Made by a program: the position numbers and the translations under genes
Notes under the pieces: model-generated
What the model was told of the DNA's origin: nothing
What the model saw: the letters and a program-made list of their open reading frames with translations, nothing else
The model's database searches: none
Part shown: piece after piece, positions 25,999-33,389 of the stretch
Layout of the letters: every line of letters starts with the position of its first letter
How positions within the stretch are numbered: position 1 is the stretch's first letter
IMG/VR virus record: IMGVR_UViG_3300023284_001918
Location: 1-36,864 of that record
From: a virus
Direction: 5' to 3' (one strand)
Length of the DNA stretch: 36,864 nucleotides

Positions 25999-26994
25999 AT
26001 GAGACATATAATCCTTATAATAATTTTAACATTTATGCAATTTGCCTCAGCACAATCATTGATTGAGGCTGCAAAAAGAGGAAAACCTACCTTCATCGAG
26101 AATCATACTCGAAAAATATATACTGAAACTATAGGTAATAACATATTCATAGGCGAAGTGGTTGATCAATTATCTTTAGAGACCGACTCGGTTTGGCGAC
26201 TGAAAAGAAAGAATACTGCCGGACCACTCGTGATTGAAGAATACGCCGACTCTGGAAAATTTAATCAACAGTGGTCAAATAGGGGTAGCGCATTTCCACC
26301 TGTCCCTTTTGCAAATCATTTTTCTGTCATATTCGATGGTATCAATGACTTTGTAGATATTACTAATGATTCAAGTTTAGATTTTGGTACATTGGTTGCC
26401 TTCTCGTTGAACGTTTGGGTCAAGTCAACAAGTACGAATCAAACTTATATAGAAAAACAAGTTGCCGGTGTAGGCTGGGAATTTCGAACAATAAGTAATA
26501 AATTAAGATTTGAACATGTAGGTGCTGGCGGAGCATTGCGAGTAGATTCAACTTCAGACGTTGGTCAAAACGACGGTAGTTGGCACATGGTTAGTGCAAC
26601 ATATGATGGCTCAGGTAATGCAAGTGGGGCTATTCTTTATTTTGACGGAGCAGCTGTTGCCAAGACTACAATAGACGACAGTCTGTCTGGTTCTACTTTA
26701 ACAGCTGGTGATATAGCAATAGGTTCATCGACTGATGGGGCCGCCACTAATTTTACAGGTAATATAGATGAAGTGTCAGTATGGAGTAGAGACTTGACAG
26801 CAGGTGAAATAACAACCATTTATAATAGCGGTACTCCCGCTGACGTTAATATTCAAGTGACGACAAATTTAGTTTCTTTTTGGCGAATGGGAGATCAAGA
26901 TGCTTTCCCTGCGCTGTTAGATAATAAAGGTAGTAATGACGGTACCATGACCAATATGGTCGCTGGTGACATAGTTCTAGATACCGCTCCATAA
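25999..26994 (+). CDS. Exported LamG/concanavalin-like protein
   Basis: The 331 residues start with a signal peptide (MRHIILIIILTFMQFASA). An N-terminal region of ~90 residues is followed by a laminin-G/concanavalin A-like jelly roll at ~105-325: YSV-type strand HFSVIFDGINDFVDI, FSLNVWVKSTS, SWHMVSATYDGSG, ILYFDGAAVA, then FTGNIDEVSVWSRDLTAGEI and the late LVSFWRMGD. All core signatures of the LamG_3 family are present. Such domains bind glycans, so a host-surface adhesin or fibre-tip role is likely. AAGGAGG gives a very strong ribosome site. Confidence 0.8.
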   Translation: MRHIILIIILTFMQFASAQSLIEAAKRGKPTFIENHTRKIYTETIGNNIFIGEVVDQLSLETDSVWRLKRKNTAGPLVIEEYADSGKFNQQWSNRGSAFPPVPFANHFSVIFDGINDFVDITNDSSLDFGTLVAFSLNVWVKSTSTNQTYIEKQVAGVGWEFRTISNKLRFEHVGAGGALRVDSTSDVGQNDGSWHMVSATYDGSGNASGAILYFDGAAVAKTTIDDSLSGSTLTAGDIAIGSSTDGAATNFTGNIDEVSVWSRDLTAGEITTIYNSGTPADVNIQVTTNLVSFWRMGDQDAFPALLDNKGSNDGTMTNMVAGDIVLDTAP

Positions 26995-27008
26995 AAAGGA
27001 AATTAACG

Positions 27009-27299
27009 ATGAAGACTATAGTAATTCTATTTTGCATTCTATTCTGTACCTGTGCCAACTCTTCAATACATCATGGAAAATTCCCTGACCGCACAGTTTT
27101 TATGCTGATCCAGGATGCCAGCGTTACGCAGGCGATGGTCAATCATAGTACATCATTAAGTAAAGCAGCGATGCCATTAAATAGTAGCACTGATGATAGA
27201 ATGTTGGAGACCGGCGTACCTGTGGATTCTATTTATGACGCATATACTTGGTTGACTTTAAAAGAAGCACGAGCAGAATTATTAAATGTTGGATGGTAA
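27009..27299 (+). CDS. Small exported protein, unknown function
   Basis: The 96 residues begin with a signal peptide (MKTIVILFCILFCTCANSS). The Cys residues near its end are not in a convincing lipobox, so lipoprotein processing is doubtful. The mature part is short, with VPVDSIYDAYTWLTLKEARA near the C-terminus. That resembles a short phage motif (P.SI..Y...T..EA...L....W), seen in other phages without known function. An AAAAGGA site precedes the ATG. It is co-directional with the LamG gene, 14 bp apart. Confidence 0.5.
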   Translation: MKTIVILFCILFCTCANSSIHHGKFPDRTVFMLIQDASVTQAMVNHSTSLSKAAMPLNSSTDDRMLETGVPVDSIYDAYTWLTLKEARAELLNVGW

Positions 27300-27318
27300 A
27301 ATTTCACAAGGAGTAAAG

Positions 27319-28158
27319 ATGAAAAAGTTTAGCGCAATTTTAATTAGTATTTTAATAGGAGTCATCATTCCTAAAGTTTCTTTTGCGGAACTTTACGATA
27401 GTGTAAACAGTATTGTAAATAAAATAGAAGAAGAACGTTTCAAAGGCAGTGTTGTCTATGTTCACATTCATGGCAAGAATCCTGATGTTGATGCGGCTGA
27501 AGATCTTATACCTGCTGGAGGCAATTATGTAGGCTTTCCTGGCGGTAGCGGTGAACTCTTTGAAGTGTTTTCTTCTGATGCTGCCGATGCTTCGGCTGGT
27601 ACTGGTGTTCAAACTATTCGGGTTTTCTACTGTGACGATGACAAAGTTTGTTTTGATAGTTCGGGTAATTTTTTAAGTTTTGATATTACAATGAATGGGG
27701 TCACTGGTGTTGATTCACTTGTATCAGGCCGTAGAGTTTGGCATGTTGAATGCTTAACCACTGGTTCCGGCACTGTGAACGCTGGCACCATTACAGTTAG
27801 AAATAAAACCACTACCGCAAATATTTTTTCAGTCATGCAAATTGGTAAATGTGTTTCACAAGAAGCCGTTTTCACAATACCTTCTGGTTATAAGGGTTAT
27901 TTAGAAAAGCTGACAGCATCGATGACAGACACTAGTGCTAACCGAGCTGTTCTTGCTTTCACAGAACAGCTCGACAACGGTACTGTGAAAACAGATGAAG
28001 AATTAACTGTCGGTACAGGATTTTCTAATCATCCTCCCAGGTATGGAGGTTTCATGTTTGCATCAAAGTCTGATATAAAAATAAGAGCTTTAGAAGTCAC
28101 AAACGCCAACGGAGTTATTCACGCCTCTTACAGAGTTAGACTGGTAAAGCAACCATAA
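27319..28158 (+). CDS. Exported beta-rich protein of the fibre cluster
   Basis: The ~279 residues begin with a signal peptide (MKKFSAILISILIGVIIPKV, cleavage after SFA). The mature protein is beta-rich with several Cys. The C-terminal half has FTIPSGYKGYLEKLTASMTD and a strand series ending ASYRVRLVKQP. The IP.GY.GY pattern is common in jelly-roll proteins beside phage fibre genes, for which I know no proven function. ATG 27319 is chosen because AAGGAG lies 5 bp upstream and because it exposes the signal peptide; an earlier ATG at 27286 adds residues that would bury it. Confidence 0.65.
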   Translation: MKKFSAILISILIGVIIPKVSFAELYDSVNSIVNKIEEERFKGSVVYVHIHGKNPDVDAAEDLIPAGGNYVGFPGGSGELFEVFSSDAADASAGTGVQTIRVFYCDDDKVCFDSSGNFLSFDITMNGVTGVDSLVSGRRVWHVECLTTGSGTVNAGTITVRNKTTTANIFSVMQIGKCVSQEAVFTIPSGYKGYLEKLTASMTDTSANRAVLAFTEQLDNGTVKTDEELTVGTGFSNHPPRYGGFMFASKSDIKIRALEVTNANGVIHASYRVRLVKQP

Positions 28159-28174
28159 GCTTAGAGGAGCGCAA

Positions 28175-28246
28175 ATGAAAAAGTTTGGTGCGATTGTAAT
28201 CGGGGTTTGTCTAATACTTATAATATTAACAATTGTATACTCTTAA
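28175..28246 (+). CDS. 23-residue single-membrane-span peptide
   Basis: ATG 28175 to TAA 28246 encodes MKKFGAIVIGVCLILIILTI plus three residues, almost wholly a transmembrane helix. GAGGAG lies 5 bp upstream, and the next gene starts 10 bp after the stop. The strong ribosome site and the place just before the lysis genes suggest a small lysis regulator or pinholin-like peptide. It is too short for similarity to prove anything. Confidence 0.5.
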   Translation: MKKFGAIVIGVCLILIILTIVYS

Positions 28247-28256
28247 AGGAGATGAA

Positions 28257-28442
28257 ATGGGAAACTTATTTAACAAGAAAATGCTGAAATCTAAAACTTT
28301 CTGGTTGGCACTTATACCTATTCTCGGACCATTGTTTCCGGCGTTTGCTCCGTTACTGCAAGAGCCTATTCTAACTGCCATATTTGGAGCCGTAATGGTT
28401 GGTGTAAGAGCCGCAACTACCAAGCCAGTGTCTGAAAAATAA
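28257..28442 (+). CDS. Small membrane protein, candidate holin
   Basis: The 61 residues have a basic N-terminus and two hydrophobic stretches, FWLALIPILGPLFPAFAPLL (~18-37) and ILTAIFGAVMVGVRAA (~41-56), then a polar basic tail. Two short spans and a place immediately before the endolysin (stop and start share TAATG) fit a class II holin, which would release or activate the endolysin. AAAGGAG precedes ATG 28257. An ATG at 28233 in frame would extend it without a site. Function is inferred from topology and context. Confidence 0.55.
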   Translation: MGNLFNKKMLKSKTFWLALIPILGPLFPAFAPLLQEPILTAIFGAVMVGVRAATTKPVSEK

Positions 28443-28858
28443 TGACTCAAAGAGTTAAAGATCTTATTGATTACGCTAAACGGTTCACAGCTATTCCGTA
28501 CAAGTGGAGCGGTAATCATCCTTGCGAAGGCTTGGACTGTTCTGGGTTCATGTGCATCCTGCTACGGCGTGAAGGGATCTTAAGTTGGAACGAAGATCTT
28601 TCATCCAGGGCAATTTTTCAACGTCTGAGAGAGGAGCATGGTACGTCAGAGGTAAAGCCAGGATCATTCTTATTCTTTGGTAGAGATCGCATCACTCATA
28701 TAGCTATGGCTGTATCAGAGACTCATATGATCGAGGCTGGTGGCGGCGGCAAAGATACTGTGACTTTAAAGAGAGCTGTCGAGCGTAGAGCATTTATCAG
28801 AGAAATGCCAATAGCCTCTCGGTCAGACTTCCGAGAGGCTTGTTTCGTTTTGGATTAA
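28442..28858 (+). CDS. Endolysin, NlpC/P60 family peptidase
   Basis: This 138-residue single-domain enzyme would cleave peptide bonds in peptidoglycan at lysis. The catalytic Cys is in GLDCSGF (Cys33), the His in ITHIAMAV (His86), and the third residue is expected around ETHMIEAG (~93-100). There is no signal peptide or SAR segment, so it depends on a holin; the candidate lies directly upstream. The last ~15 codons form a perfect terminator stem. It ends at the convergence point with the leftward operon, overlapping the final gene there by 4 bp. Confidence 0.88.
   Translation: MTQRVKDLIDYAKRFTAIPYKWSGNHPCEGLDCSGFMCILLRREGILSWNEDLSSRAIFQRLREEHGTSEVKPGSFLFFGRDRITHIAMAVSETHMIEAGGGGKDTVTLKRAVERRAFIREMPIASRSDFREACFVLD
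28813..28851 (+). terminator. Strong terminator inside the endolysin 3' coding region
   Basis: AGCCTCTCGG (28813-28822) and CCGAGAGGCT (28831-28840) form a perfect 10-bp GC-rich stem with an 8-nt loop, followed by TGTTTCGTTTT. It ends the rightward late transcript where it meets the leftward operon. It lies wholly within codons for the last residues of the endolysin, so the protein sequence is constrained by the hairpin. Confidence 0.85.
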
Positions 28859-29235
28859 GCTTTATTAAAACCTTCGACGCCACGTTTTGTGCGATCAAGT
28901 TTTCTGTTATTTAATTCTAATAGAGCGTTTCTTAAATGTGCGATCGCTAGATTATTCTCAGCGCATGGAAAGTTTTTATTAAGTCCCATTATAATTTCGT
29001 GAGCAGCATGAATCAGTGTATCAACCTGACAACCGTTTACACCGTTCTGTTTTACTGGTCCGTTTTGAATTCTGAACGAAATCATATTGACTTCATGATC
29101 TACATAAATAGGTGCGTCTTTTCTCTGTTCATCAAATTTCTTCCAATCAACCTCGCCATTTTCTAGCTTTGGTCTTTCTGCCAAAACTTTAAAGTCGCCG
29201 AATTGTTCTATGCCTTTTAGCGTTTCTAATGCCAA
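28855..29235 (-). CDS. Acb2/Tad1-hairpin-like small phage protein
   Basis: The 126 residues resemble a widespread phage family. The signatures are QNGPVKQNGVNGCQVDTLIH (~58-77), NKNFPCAENNLAIAHLRNAL (~86-105; the family has FPCRENA.AI..L.EAL), and DRTKRGVEGFNKA at the end. I associate this C-terminal helical hairpin with the Acb2/Tad1 group, sponge proteins that bind nucleotide signals of CBASS and Thoeris defences; this is from memory and not tested. The start is TTG with GGAGG 5 bp upstream. It is the last gene of the leftward operon and follows a DHH phosphoesterase. Sponge activity is a hypothesis only. Confidence 0.5.
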   Translation of the reverse strand: MALETLKGIEQFGDFKVLAERPKLENGEVDWKKFDEQRKDAPIYVDHEVNMISFRIQNGPVKQNGVNGCQVDTLIHAAHEIIMGLNKNFPCAENNLAIAHLRNALLELNNRKLDRTKRGVEGFNKA

Positions 29236-29267
29236 TCTTACCTCCTATGGTATTTGTTATTTAATAA

Positions 29268-30065
29268 TTAGAATCTTACAGTCTTAAAACCAGCTGCATT
29301 TTTGTGACCACCTCCACCGAACTTTTTAGCTATAGCAGAACAGTCAAATTCCGGCTTAGATCTTAAAGACCACATGACTTGATCATTGAAAACCGTAAAC
29401 GATGCTACGAAATCAGCGCTAGGGTTTCTTCGCAAAAGTTCTTCTCCAACCTCAGACCATGCGACTGAAGTATTCACCATTGGTATTCTACAATCATCAA
29501 TATTACCAAGGAACGACGAGTTACAGATATTAGTTACCAATTGACTATACAGTCTCTCGCACGTCTTACCTTCACTAATAAGTTCTTCGATTCTAAACGA
29601 GTCCCATAACTTAAAATCCATCGGAAAGGAAACTAAAGCTTTATGTATTGTTCTAGAATGTTCCATCTCGAAGCGCCACAGGTCACGGTCCGAAATATGT
29701 CTGATTAGATCCGGCGCCGCTACGTCATGAAAATAGTTCCATGTGATCAATGCCCCCGATCGATCCATATCGAAAATTATTTCTAGATTTTCATGGACGT
29801 CAATCAAAGGTTCAAGTTCTTCTTTGGCTGTTTTATGGTGATCTAAAACAATTACCTTTTTGTGTCGATTGAGTAGTTCTAGAAGTTCACCTTTCTTATA
29901 AGAAAAATCAACGATATATAAATTATCGGCTTCAACTTTTGGCGCAGGGTAACCGTAGCCTACAGGTTTATATATTGTATTCTCATCTCCGAGTTTTTTC
30001 CAAGCTGCAAAAGCTGCTCCGAATCCATCATAACATTTACTGTGATAAAAAACCGCATTGCTCAT
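29268..30065 (-). CDS. DHH-family phosphoesterase
   Basis: The 265 residues have the full DHH/DHHA1 set. There is an N-terminal HSKCYDGFGAAFAAW (~8-22; Asp in CYDG), then IVDFSYKKGE (~51-60), then LDHHKTA with the DHH triad (~75-77), and DRSGALITW (~105). A C-terminal DHHA1 motif GGGGHKNAAGF ends it (~252-262). These enzymes use two metal ions to cut phosphodiester bonds in short RNAs, pAp or cyclic (di)nucleotides. The 'CxDGFGAA' type is common in phages and is often annotated as oligoribonuclease NrnB- or cyclic-nucleotide phosphodiesterase-like. Substrate cannot be read from sequence. All metal ligands appear intact. GGAGG precedes the ATG. Confidence 0.85.
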   Translation of the reverse strand: MSNAVFYHSKCYDGFGAAFAAWKKLGDENTIYKPVGYGYPAPKVEADNLYIVDFSYKKGELLELLNRHKKVIVLDHHKTAKEELEPLIDVHENLEIIFDMDRSGALITWNYFHDVAAPDLIRHISDRDLWRFEMEHSRTIHKALVSFPMDFKLWDSFRIEELISEGKTCERLYSQLVTNICNSSFLGNIDDCRIPMVNTSVAWSEVGEELLRRNPSADFVASFTVFNDQVMWSLRSKPEFDCSAIAKKFGGGGHKNAAGFKTVRF

Positions 30066-30072
30066 AACTAAT

Positions 30073-30327
30073 TTACCTCCCAGGCATTATTATTAAATTA
30101 CTTTTCTTCTTCTGCAGTTCCTCTAACTTTTTGTATTCAGTCACCACAGTATGAAACATCATATCCACTTCTTTGCAGAAATCATCAAGTTCAAAAGGGA
30201 ACTCAATATGTTTCTCTTTCTTAAACTTGTTCTTACTCTTCTCAGTGAAGTGCTTTCGTATCAGATCGAGAGTTGGACTTTCATAACTTACCACTTCTTT
30301 TATATCGTCAACGTTTTTGATATTCAT
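30073..30327 (-). CDS. Small charged hypothetical protein
   Basis: The 84 residues are helical and rich in Lys and Glu, including IRKHFTEKSKNKFKKEKHIE and a late YKKLEELQKKKSN. No domain is recognised. The ATG has GGAGG 6 bp upstream, and the gene is packed tightly between the DHH gene (7 bp away) and the gene at 30350, so it is very likely expressed with them. Confidence 0.55.
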   Translation of the reverse strand: MNIKNVDDIKEVVSYESPTLDLIRKHFTEKSKNKFKKEKHIEFPFELDDFCKEVDMMFHTVVTEYKKLEELQKKKSNLIIMPGR

Positions 30328-30349
30328 TTGAGTCCTCCGGGACTGTTAT

Positions 30350-30649
30350 TTAATACGGTATCAAACCGCCATGATCGTCGCAATATTTCTGCACATCATG
30401 ATCGACTTGGTTATTACATTTCGGATTCCAACACTTTTTAATCGATTCACCAGGAGGTTCAGGAATCACTACTTTTTGATAGTGAGTTGCGCCACCTTGC
30501 CTTTTGAAATCATAAATAAAAACGAGATCGTTACTTAAGTTTAACCGAGCAAGCCCCATACCGTAGGGCATCCTCAGATAGTTAGTCAGCGGATCAACTG
30601 TGAAAAAATCATTAGGATCTAAAGTTGAAACGCTTTCCCACTTACTCAC
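30350..30649 (-). CDS. Small protein with C-terminal Cys/His cluster
   Basis: The 99 residues begin at GTG with AAGG upstream and overlap the end of the previous gene by 8 bp. The first ~70 residues look like a small beta domain (LARLNLSNDLVFIYDFKRQG). The C-terminus CWNPKCNNQVDHDVQKYC followed by DDHGG could bind one zinc ion. No family is recognised; nucleic-acid binding is possible. Confidence 0.5.
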   Translation of the reverse strand: MSKWESVSTLDPNDFFTVDPLTNYLRMPYGMGLARLNLSNDLVFIYDFKRQGGATHYQKVVIPEPPGESIKKCWNPKCNNQVDHDVQKYCDDHGGLIPY

Positions 30650-30869
30650 ACTTCACCTTCTCGAAACAAAAGTTAGTCTTTTTACCTTGGATAACTGCTC
30701 GCCATAAATGACCATCTTTTGAAACCAAACCAGAGTCTGATTCTTTATCAAAAGTTATTTTCGCAGGTTTGCCTACAAACTTTTTCTCTAAGTAACCTAC
30801 ACCAAGTCCTGCTACAATTAAAACTAGTGCAATAATTAGAATCGCTTTCAAAGGGTGCATTATTTCCAT
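30642..30869 (-). CDS. Small single-TM protein
   Basis: The ~75 residues have one hydrophobic segment, LKAILIIALVLIVAGLGVGY (~7-26), and a polar part with DKESDSGLVSKDGHLWRAVI. Two adjacent ATGs (30872, 30869) follow a GGAGG. The second has the better spacing (6 bp) and is used here. A frame extending upstream to 30950 would run into the neighbouring gene and lacks a site. Unknown function; a membrane-located early phage protein. Confidence 0.5.
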   Translation of the reverse strand: MEIMHPLKAILIIALVLIVAGLGVGYLEKKFVGKPAKITFDKESDSGLVSKDGHLWRAVIQGKKTNFCFEKVKCE

Positions 30870-30894
30870 CATTAACCTCCAAGGTTGGTTGTTG

Positions 30895-31149
30895 TTACTT
30901 CTTGATTCTCCATACTGTTCGGCCAGCGCGACCGTTTCCTCTACCGTCAAAGGTCCACATTAAGCTAGGATAATATTCGCACTTTTTCTTAATGCGTCTT
31001 ATTACACTAGCTACGTAAACTCGCCCGTTGATCGGTATTAAAGAGTAGTCATAAAATGAATCAGTGATGTCACTAATAGTCATTTTTTTTCTACCAATTA
31101 TTTTTATAATTCTCTCTTCGTTTACACTGAAGAAAAGTGCTAAGTCCAT
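30895..31149 (-). CDS. Small winged-helix-like protein
   Basis: The 84 residues read like a compact winged helix-turn-helix: RKKMTISDITDSFYDY and NGRVYVASVIRRIKKKCEYY as helices, then WTFDGRGNGRAGRTVWRIKK as a basic wing. This suggests DNA binding, perhaps as an early regulator, but no family is recognised. ATG 31149 is chosen because GGAGG lies 5 bp upstream; an earlier ATG at 31164 overlaps that site. It overlaps nothing and starts within 2 bp of the polymerase stop. Confidence 0.5.
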   Translation of the reverse strand: MDLALFFSVNEERIIKIIGRKKMTISDITDSFYDYSLIPINGRVYVASVIRRIKKKCEYYPSLMWTFDGRGNGRAGRTVWRIKK

Positions 31150-31150
31150 G

Positions 31151-33100
31151 TCATCCTCCGACAATTAATTTTTCAACTTCTTTTATGTAAAAATCATAGT
31201 CAACATCTGCCCAATTAAAATCAGAAGCTTTGTTACATTGCTTTATGAGTCTATTAGATTGGATAGATGTTTCTGTTAAAGCGTATTTGGTTTTATTCTT
31301 AGTGTGGATATTCTCGTTCCAAGTTCCTGGAGGAGTCTGACTCAACACTTCGTCAAAGTATGCATCTGTCAATTTACTCTTACGTTTGTAGTCGCCGATT
31401 TTCCCTTTGGGCTGAGCGATCTTTTTCATTGGCTCACCGGCAGTCGATACGTAATAACGAGTCGTTTTCAACATCTGCTTATCACCGATATAAAGTTTCG
31501 CTGAACCTTGAGTAGTATATCGAAGCATGAAATCAAACGGATCGGTCTGTAACATCACAGCTGATTCAGCACTAAGACCTTGGACATGTAAAGCAGTGAT
31601 TCCTTTTTGTACAGCTAACATAGAGAAGTCTTTATTCCACCAACCCTCATAGTCTTTTTCTTTTTCAGGATACCAATACGCACCTTTGCGTTTGATCTTA
31701 TCCTTCATATCAACAGACATGTAATTGTTCACATCTCTGATCCACATCTTCTTATATTCAACGTGTTCTAAATTCAGTCCTGTAAGACCTTCCCAGTCGT
31801 CACACCAGAGTTTGAAAAGGTGCTCAACATCTCGAGGTACATATGCAGTGATACCATCAGTGTTGGCTTGAATCATCTCGATACCTGGAATCATAGCAAG
31901 TACTTCAAGCAGTTGGAGCAATTGCAACTGACCGTTAATCGTCACACTATAGAGATATTTGGGATCGTAGAAAGGTGAGTATATACTATTGGCTTTTCCA
32001 AACACTCCGTTACCGGCAAGTTTCAACAAAGCATTCATACTTGTACCTTTTTCATATTGTGCTCGATCAGCTTTTATCTGCTTATAGGCTGTAAGGAAAT
32101 CTTGACCCAAGTGTTCAGGTCCGAAACCATTAGCGATCGCCAAAGAAACATACATACCAGTTACATCAACGTCGATTATTTTATGAGTATTATTCGTTTC
32201 ATAAACCTTCTTAGTAACAGACGCGTGTATTCCTCCGAGTCCGAAGTCACAATTCATACCGCCAATTCTAGTTTTCAGCTTTAATTCTTTAACACCTTTG
32301 ATTCCAATATAAACAATCTGTTCTTTAAACCAATTATGTACTGCTTCGCAGTCAGCATTTCGGAAGAATAGCTTTGGTAATATTACATTTTTTAAATGAA
32401 CTTCATGTCTGATAGAAACTTTAGCTTTACTACCAGAGTAACATTTGCCACGTCCTATTTTTTGAATTAGATATTGCTCACCGATTTTAACATCAGAGTA
32501 ATTTAATACATCGCCTTTTAGATTACCACCGTCTATGAGTTCTTGTCGCATCTCGATTAGGTTTTTACACTTCTTGAAAAAGCATTCAGTTTCAGTTACA
32601 TCATGACGACCATACGATCGCAGCCCATCCATTTGTTCAAATGTCGCATCTTGAGTTGGATCGTAAGGGAGGTCTTCAACTGAAGCAGATCGCATAGCAA
32701 ATTGTAAAGCTTTTAAACTTGTCTTCTTTGATCCATTATCAAAATGGTTGATTTTTAATAAATCGATTTGAGGCAATGCGCGATCGCTCATTCTTATAGA
32801 TGAAAAGCCGAATTTTGTTTTGTCGAAAATCTCACGGGATTTTAAATAAGCCATACGAAAATCAAACTTGTAAGGATTATTTAACAGCTCGTGAATGATA
32901 GGATAATCGTAACCGTTGTTATTGAAGCCAACCATGTGAACTTCTAGATTCTGTAAGTATGAAAGGAAGTTCAACAATTCTGTACGATGGTTGACTCTTT
33001 CAGATATTTCAAACTCATGAAACTGTGGATCATCTTCAAACTTGCCGCAGTAATAAAAAAAGTTAGGATAGGCTTCTAAATCGTAGATATGGAATTTCAT
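31151..33100 (-). CDS. DNA polymerase, family B
   Basis: This ~649-residue replicative polymerase has an N-terminal proofreading exonuclease and a palm domain. Exo I is FHIYDLEAYPN (Asp7/Glu9), Exo II is VGFNNNGYDYPIIHELL (~60-76) and Exo III is YGRHDVTETE (~165-175). Motif A is IIDVDVTGMYVSLA, motif B is LKLAGNGVFGKANS and motif C is QANTDGITAYV, with catalytic Asp in A and C. It is shorter than T4-type family B enzymes. No TPR insertion was identified, so protein-primed replication is not supported. ATG 33100 overlaps the previous stop (ATGA) and exposes Exo I at the start; a longer form from 33127 would add nine residues. Confidence 0.88.
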   Translation of the reverse strand: MKFHIYDLEAYPNFFYYCGKFEDDPQFHEFEISERVNHRTELLNFLSYLQNLEVHMVGFNNNGYDYPIIHELLNNPYKFDFRMAYLKSREIFDKTKFGFSSIRMSDRALPQIDLLKINHFDNGSKKTSLKALQFAMRSASVEDLPYDPTQDATFEQMDGLRSYGRHDVTETECFFKKCKNLIEMRQELIDGGNLKGDVLNYSDVKIGEQYLIQKIGRGKCYSGSKAKVSIRHEVHLKNVILPKLFFRNADCEAVHNWFKEQIVYIGIKGVKELKLKTRIGGMNCDFGLGGIHASVTKKVYETNNTHKIIDVDVTGMYVSLAIANGFGPEHLGQDFLTAYKQIKADRAQYEKGTSMNALLKLAGNGVFGKANSIYSPFYDPKYLYSVTINGQLQLLQLLEVLAMIPGIEMIQANTDGITAYVPRDVEHLFKLWCDDWEGLTGLNLEHVEYKKMWIRDVNNYMSVDMKDKIKRKGAYWYPEKEKDYEGWWNKDFSMLAVQKGITALHVQGLSAESAVMLQTDPFDFMLRYTTQGSAKLYIGDKQMLKTTRYYVSTAGEPMKKIAQPKGKIGDYKRKSKLTDAYFDEVLSQTPPGTWNENIHTKNKTKYALTETSIQSNRLIKQCNKASDFNWADVDYDFYIKEVEKLIVGG

Positions 33101-33375
33101 ACCTTGCGCCTGTACCAATAATACCAACCACGCTTTGTTGTGTAAGCTGGCGTCATATACACTTCACGTTGCACAAGTTCGGACTGTTGTGTTTCGTAAT
33201 TAATAATTCTTTCTGTAATACGGATTGTACGACAAGAAGTCTGACCAAACTTTTTATGATGGTCACGAGGATGAATTGCACCTTGGTCTTTCAGCTGTTG
33301 CGGATCGTCCCAACGAAAATCATTGTAAATAATATCTTCAACATGTGTCGTTAGTTCGGTATTAATGTCTTTCAT
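33097..33375 (-). CDS. Small hypothetical protein before the polymerase
   Basis: The 92 residues contain AIHPRDHHKKFGQTSC and a basic, aromatic C-terminus (KRGWYYWYRRKV). The His/Cys content recalls zinc-binding or HNH fragments, but the spacing does not match either. Its stop overlaps the polymerase ATG, so the two are translationally coupled. It follows a terminator, so its expression depends on read-through or on a promoter I could not identify. Confidence 0.5.
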   Translation of the reverse strand: MKDINTELTTHVEDIIYNDFRWDDPQQLKDQGAIHPRDHHKKFGQTSCRTIRITERIINYETQQSELVQREVYMTPAYTTKRGWYYWYRRKV

Positions 33376-33389
33376 CTCTTATCGCCTTT

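Noticed and set aside
27009-27070. Lipoprotein signal (outer-membrane spanin) at the gene starting at 27009
   Set aside because: The Cys residues near the end of the hydrophobic segment are preceded by bulky residues and do not form a proper lipobox, so it is called only as an exported protein.
33097-33375. HNH endonuclease because of the HPRDHHKKFG segment
   Set aside because: The His and Asn spacing and the paired CxxC motifs of HNH nucleases are absent.
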